Assembly: GCA_049889495.1 (NCBI GenBank)
Contig: JBMHDH010000026.1
Location: forward strand, 15,017-79,016
DNA length: 64,000 nt
Direction: 5' to 3'
DNA from: UBA685 sp049889495
GTDB taxonomy: Bacteria > Pseudomonadota > Alphaproteobacteria > Puniceispirillales > Puniceispirillaceae
The notes beneath the pieces were generated by a model. The model was not told the origin of the DNA. It saw only the letters and a program-made list of their open reading frames with translations, and did no database searches. Below, piece after piece: positions 60,473 to 64,000 of this stretch; within the stretch, counting starts at the first letter, position 1; each line of letters starts with the position of its first letter. Both the position numbers and the translations under genes were made by a program.

Positions 60473-61504
60473 ATGAAGATACCACCAAGAGATATCGCAT
60501 CTGTTCTCGCGCGCCCGTCTCCTGCTTATTTATGTTATTTTTTTCATGGTGCAGATACAGGCCTGATCAAGGAACGTGCCACACAAATTGCACATCAGAT
60601 TTGCCCTGATCGTGATGATCCCTTTCAATCCATTAATTTACGCGGGGAAGATCTGAAATCAGATCCGCTGCGGCTGTCAGAAGAGGTTTCCGCCATTGCC
60701 ATGTTTGGTGCAGAACGGCTGGTACATGTAAAAGGCACTGGTACCGAATTGCTTGACGCTGTGAAAAAAGCCTTGCCTGATTTGGCATCTGGTACACGCC
60801 TTGTGATTGAAGCAAGCGATACAACCACCCGCCATGCGCTTGTCAAATTATGTGAGGCAGATAAGAAAACCGCCTCGATTGGCTGTTACAGCGATGAAGA
60901 CAGGGATATTGGCCAATTAGCCCGCCAAATTTTCGTACAAGATAAGATTTCCATCGATCAAGACGCACTTTTATTATTAATCAGCCGTTTGGGTAGTGAC
61001 CGCCTTGCCAGCCGATCTGAAATTGAAAAATTAGCGCTCATGGCAGGGCCAAATGGGTCTTTGACATTAGAAGATATTGAGCAGGCAATTGGTGATTCTT
61101 CTGCACAAGCCATTGATAATATTATGAAATCTGTCTTTTCAGGCGATGTGCCATCTTTGGCAATCACGCTCGAAAAAGCACGGATGGAGGAATTAGCTCC
61201 TATCGCGATTTTGCGTCAAATGGCGATGTCATGTCGGCAAGTTTTTGAGGCCACATCCTATATTTCACAAGGGGAATCAGCGGCTTCTGCCATTGCGAAA
61301 TTACGGCCACCTGTGCATTTCAAGACAAAACCATTGCTCACCTCTGTGGCATCACGGCTGTCACAAGAGGCGGCTTTGGCTTTTTGGCAAAAGACAACCT
61401 CACTAGAAGCTGATTTAAAATCAGGTCGTATTTCTGATCCCTATACGCATATTGGGCAAGGTTTATTGGGGTTATGTTTAAGGCTGAAATCACGAACAAC
61501 ATAA
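60473..61504 (+). CDS. holA: DNA polymerase III delta subunit
   Basis: 343 residues. Delta opens the sliding clamp in the clamp loader. Seen: the N-terminal SPAYLCYFFHGADTGLIKERA, LVIEASDTTTRHALVKL, the AAA+ middle domain ending FVQDKISIDQDALLLLISRLG, and the collar region from ELAPIAILRQMAMSCRQVFE to HIGQGLLGLCLRLK. P-loop residues are not expected in delta. It starts 27 nt after lptE and faces parB. Confidence 0.92.
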   Translation: MKIPPRDIASVLARPSPAYLCYFFHGADTGLIKERATQIAHQICPDRDDPFQSINLRGEDLKSDPLRLSEEVSAIAMFGAERLVHVKGTGTELLDAVKKALPDLASGTRLVIEASDTTTRHALVKLCEADKKTASIGCYSDEDRDIGQLARQIFVQDKISIDQDALLLLISRLGSDRLASRSEIEKLALMAGPNGSLTLEDIEQAIGDSSAQAIDNIMKSVFSGDVPSLAITLEKARMEELAPIAILRQMAMSCRQVFEATSYISQGESAASAIAKLRPPVHFKTKPLLTSVASRLSQEAALAFWQKTTSLEADLKSGRISDPYTHIGQGLLGLCLRLKSRTT

Positions 61505-61529
61505 GCCAAAGCCAATGGTCTTTTTACCC

Positions 61530-62495
61530 TTAAGACGATTGGTCTGCATTTAGCCCCAATTTTTCCAATAACATATCAAGCTGGTCAAATGAGGATACCG
61601 CGAATTTCACAGCGCCTTTTTCGGTCTTTTCATCCCAATTCACAGAGAGACGCAGACCGAGAAGATCTTTTGCTCTTTTCTCTAACGCTTTGATATCACT
61701 TGATTTTTCAGTCTTTTCTTTTGGTGTTATTTCTGCCGCTTCATGACGTGCCAGCTTTTCAACCTCTCTGGCACTAAGCTGATTTTCGACAACTTGTTTT
61801 GCCAGAGCAAGAGCATCTTCATGACCAATTAAGGGGCGCGCTTGGCCAGCGGTTAAGGCACCAGATAAAATCATGTCATGGATCTCATCTGGTAGAGATA
61901 ATAAGCGCATCATATTTGAGATATGTGGTCGTGATTTACCAATAATCTCAGCCAATTGATCTTGGGTATAATCATGCGCATCCAGCAAAGCACGATAGCC
62001 CAAACCTTCTTCAATCGCGGTCAAATCTTGACGTTGGATATTTTCAATCAAAGAGATTTCAGTGGCTTGTTTTGTGGAGAAATCACGGATAATGGTTGGA
62101 ATATCATGAAGTTGGGCAATTTGCGCCGCCCGCCAGCGGCGTTCACCCGCAATTAATTCATAACGTCCTGGTTTTTGCGGGTTCGGCCTGACCAAAATTG
62201 GCTGGATAATGCCATTTTCAGACATTGATTGTGCCAATTCTTCTAAGGCGGATTTATCAAAGATGCGGCGTGGTTGCCAAGGCCCTGGGTTAATCCATTC
62301 CACTGGCACTAAGCGAATATCTGTCGCGCGGCCGCCTCCTTCTTTTTGTGGTTTGCCGCTTTCAGTCACAGTTGCCGCAACCGCAGGTGCTGCCTCGCCT
62401 AATAAAGAAGATAGGCCTCTACCTAATCCTTTGGCTGGTGCTTTTTTGGCCCCTGTTTGTTTTGGTCCATTTGGTGATTGATCTTTAGCACTCAT
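61530..62495 (-). CDS. parB: Chromosome-partitioning protein ParB
   Basis: 321 residues. ParB binds parS, spreads as a CTP-dependent clamp and drives origin segregation with ParA. Seen: KGLGRGLSSLLGEAAP, PVEWINPGPWQPRRIFD, the CTP-binding box ELIAGERRWRAAQIA (about residue 117), ISLIENIQRQDLTAIEE, helix-turn-helix YTQDQLAEIIGKSRPHISN and the C-terminal dimer domain. It follows parA by 19 nt. A perfect parS lies in rsmG about 1.5 kb away. Confidence 0.97.
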   Translation of the reverse strand: MSAKDQSPNGPKQTGAKKAPAKGLGRGLSSLLGEAAPAVAATVTESGKPQKEGGGRATDIRLVPVEWINPGPWQPRRIFDKSALEELAQSMSENGIIQPILVRPNPQKPGRYELIAGERRWRAAQIAQLHDIPTIIRDFSTKQATEISLIENIQRQDLTAIEEGLGYRALLDAHDYTQDQLAEIIGKSRPHISNMMRLLSLPDEIHDMILSGALTAGQARPLIGHEDALALAKQVVENQLSAREVEKLARHEAAEITPKEKTEKSSDIKALEKRAKDLLGLRLSVNWDEKTEKGAVKFAVSSFDQLDMLLEKLGLNADQSS

Positions 62496-62514
62496 ATCAT
62501 GAATTCCTATTATT

Positions 62515-63294
62515 TTATGAGGAGATTGCAGCTTTTTCTTGGTTTAATAATTCAGCAGCCAATGCGGCATAGGCTTGCGCCCCTGTTGATTTCAAATCAT
62601 ACATCAAGACAGGTTTGCCAAATGACGGCGCTTCTGAAATGCGCACATTTCGTGGGATCACAGTTTGATAGACCAAATCCCCAAAATAAGACCGCACATC
62701 AGCAGATACCATATCAGATAATTTATTGCGGCTATCATACATGGTTAACACAATACCCTGAATGGCCAATTCTGGATTGAAATTCTGCTTTACCACATTA
62801 ATCGTCCGAACCAATTGTGATAGACCTTCAAGGGCATAAAATTCACATTGTAGTGGCACCAAAGCCCGATCTGCGGCAGATAGCGCATTCACCGTTAATA
62901 GGCCAAGTGATGGTGGGCAATCAATTAACACATAATCATAATGGCCTCTGGCGCCGCGCAAAGCATCACGAAGGCGATGTTCACGTTCATCAAGGGCACT
63001 TAATTCAATTTCGGCAGCTGATAAATCCATTGTTGTGGGTATGATATCTAGGCCAGGCACCAAGGTTTGGCAAATGGCTTCTGGCAAGCTGATTTGCCCT
63101 GCGATCAAGCGATAAGTATTGCGCTCTCTGTCAAAATCGGTGACGCCAAGCCCTGTGCTGGCATTGCCTTGCGGGTCAAAATCTATCAATAAGACCTTAT
63201 GACCACAAGCTGCTAATGCGGTTGCCAAATTCACCGAAGTTGTGGTTTTACCCACGCCCCCTTTTTGATTTGTGATTGCCAAGATTCTGGTCAT
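62515..63294 (-). CDS. parA: Chromosome-partitioning ATPase ParA
   Basis: 259 residues. Deviant Walker A ATPase that moves ParB-parS complexes along the nucleoid. Seen: ILAITNQKGGVGKTTTSVNL (Walker A with both lysines), LLIDFDPQGNASTGLGV, DYVLIDCPPSLGLLTVNAL and the C-terminal VIPRNVRISEAPSFGKPVLMYD (in parts). The protein lacks the N-terminal HTH of plasmid type-Ia ParA, so it is the short chromosomal form. Confidence 0.97.
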   Translation of the reverse strand: MTRILAITNQKGGVGKTTTSVNLATALAACGHKVLLIDFDPQGNASTGLGVTDFDRERNTYRLIAGQISLPEAICQTLVPGLDIIPTTMDLSAAEIELSALDEREHRLRDALRGARGHYDYVLIDCPPSLGLLTVNALSAADRALVPLQCEFYALEGLSQLVRTINVVKQNFNPELAIQGIVLTMYDSRNKLSDMVSADVRSYFGDLVYQTVIPRNVRISEAPSFGKPVLMYDLKSTGAQAYAALAAELLNQEKAAISS

Positions 63295-63334
63295 CTAGCC
63301 CACTTTTCCCCATCGCCTGTTATTAGGCCCTATT

Positions 63335-63390
63335 TTTTGATCATCTCTTTTGATCATCTCATCCGATAATAATCACCCGATAATAATCAT
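63335..63390. repeat. Two adjoining tandem duplications between rsmG and parA
   Basis: TTTTGATCATCTC twice (63335-63347, 63348-63360), then after AT the unit CCGATAATAATCAC (63363-63376) and CCGATAATAATCAT (63377-63390). They fill most of the 100-nt gap, directly after the rsmG stop. Confidence 0.95.
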
Positions 63391-63394
63391 CAGA

Positions 63395-63988
63395 TCATGC
63401 CATACGTTTCATCTGCAATATCACACCATCACCAGATGCCAATGAGGGATAAAGCGTGCTTTCTACTTTCTGCGAATTCGCCAACAGGGTCAATTCTTCA
63501 TTTACACCGCGGCCTTTTAATAGCCAAAAAATTTGCCCGTCTTTATGTTGCGGTAAAGTCCAATCCGATAAACGATCAAGCGGTGCAAAAGCGCGGGCCG
63601 TAATAATATCCGCATTACGATACGATAATGTTTCAAGCCGTTCATTATGAATCACAGCCTGTGTCTGTGTTTCAAGCAGCGCGGTCTGCATAAAGGCACA
63701 TTTTCTTGTATCCGATTCTACCATTTCAATCTGGTGCGATGTGGTCATTGCCAAAATCACAGCTGGTAGACCTGCCCCAGATCCACAATCCAGAATGGTC
63801 ATAGGCTCTTTGGGAAGATGGCTCACCAATTGCAGAGAATCCAGAATATGGCGCTCCCACACATCATCTAATGTCTTGCCAGATACAAGATTGATGGCTT
63901 TCTGCCATTTTTGAAGCAAAGCCACATAGAGTTCTAGTTTTTCACATGTTTCACGTGAAACATGAAGCGCATCATGTGCATAATGCAA
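63395..63988 (-). CDS. rsmG: 16S rRNA (guanine-527-N7)-methyltransferase RsmG
   Basis: 197 residues starting with TTG 63988; AAGG lies 8 nt upstream and no in-frame ATG is available near the start. RsmG makes m7G527 in 16S rRNA. Seen: LYVALLQKWQKAINLVSGKT, ERHILDSLQLVSHLP, the SAM loop ILDCGSGAGLPAVILAM and ADIITARAFAPLDRL. Codons near the N-terminus (HVSRETC) contain a full parS site. The order rsmG-parA-parB is typical of the origin region, so mnmG would be expected just right of the window. Confidence 0.95.
   Translation of the reverse strand: MHYAHDALHVSRETCEKLELYVALLQKWQKAINLVSGKTLDDVWERHILDSLQLVSHLPKEPMTILDCGSGAGLPAVILAMTTSHQIEMVESDTRKCAFMQTALLETQTQAVIHNERLETLSYRNADIITARAFAPLDRLSDWTLPQHKDGQIFWLLKGRGVNEELTLLANSQKVESTLYPSLASGDGVILQMKRMA
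63945..63964. promoter_or_regulatory. parS: parS site (ParB-binding) inside rsmG
   Basis: CATGTTTCACGTGAAACATG is a perfect 20-bp palindrome containing the 16-bp consensus TGTTTCACGTGAAACA (63947-63962). It is within the start of rsmG, beside parA and parB, a common place for origin-proximal parS. Confidence 0.97.
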
Positions 63989-64000
63989 GACGCTAGCCTT

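Noticed and set aside
63301..64000. Replication origin in the window
   Set aside because: parS, parA, parB and rsmG suggest it is near, but I saw no cluster of DnaA boxes (TTATCCACA-like) and the parA-rsmG gap is only 100 nt of tandem repeats.

Overview
The window is a bacterial chromosome segment of moderate, slightly AT-leaning composition. It carries 53 protein genes (one cut by the left edge) and two tRNAs, with short gaps throughout. I see no rRNA, CRISPR array, insertion sequence, integrase or prophage. The gene content points to Alphaproteobacteria: mdh-sucCD next to sdhCDAB and zapE, leuCDB-asd, ffh-rpsP-rimM-trmD-rplS, a CcrM-type GANTC methylase of the usual 358 residues, a DUF3576 lipoprotein, a CnoX whose thioredoxin domain keeps CGPC, and leuS-lptE-holA facing parB-parA-rsmG. 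My guess is a marine lineage such as the SAR116 group; this is inference from style and content, not from a search.

Layout. 1-7447 (minus strand): TCA-cycle block sdhC-sdhD-sdhA-sdhB-zapE, then mdh-sucC-sucD. 7615-8424 (plus): pyridoxal kinase. 8448-16708 (minus): ffh-rpsP-rimM-trmD-rplS, then leuC-leuD-leuB-asd. 17045-26218: an ElyC-like gene on plus, then a long minus-strand run dapC-ftsK-lolA-xthA-dapF-mtaB-ftsY covering division, lysine/peptidoglycan precursors, lipoprotein sorting and membrane targeting. 26411-28237 (plus): a heptose-bisphosphate-phosphatase-like HAD protein and a UbiH-family hydroxylase. 28279-31263 (minus): small housekeeping genes (DUF971, Trm112-like, LON domain, cnoX, ProX-type deacylase). 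31549-38261: surface-sugar cluster (WlbA/WlbC-like pair, tRNA-Gly, ugd, gmhA, galU, phosphomannomutase). 38403-42547 (plus): malate synthase G, apt, an MFS transporter. 42573-47977 (minus): ccrM, rnhB, moaB, slt, uracil-DNA glycosylase. 48172-52656 (plus): ETF-ubiquinone oxidoreductase, a TPR lipoprotein, ispE, followed by tRNA-Gln. 52884-55519: response regulator, ribA, yggS. 55751-61504 (plus): porin, DUF3576 lipoprotein, leuS, lptE, holA. 61530-63988 (minus): parB, parA and rsmG, with a perfect ParB site (parS) inside rsmG. The last block suggests the right end lies near the replication origin.

Working together: SdhCDAB, Mdh and SucCD cover three neighbouring TCA-cycle steps; ETF-QO and UbiH link to the quinone pool; malate synthase G consumes glyoxylate. 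GalU and Ugd make UDP-glucose and UDP-glucuronate; GmhA and the HAD phosphatase fit heptose synthesis; LptE, LolA, porin, Slt and ElyC serve the outer envelope.

I found no obviously new multi-gene system. The most unusual signals are small-scale: many tandem duplications of 11-29 bp, mostly at gene starts, ends and junctions (coding ones always 12 or 15 bp); an rnhB frame without any ATG, GTG or TTG ahead of its conserved N-terminus but with a well-placed CTG; a helically phased IclR-like operator array before malate synthase; a 12-bp dyad framing a consensus -10 before apt; and convergent ribA/yggS ends each lying in its own copy of a 25-bp repeat.
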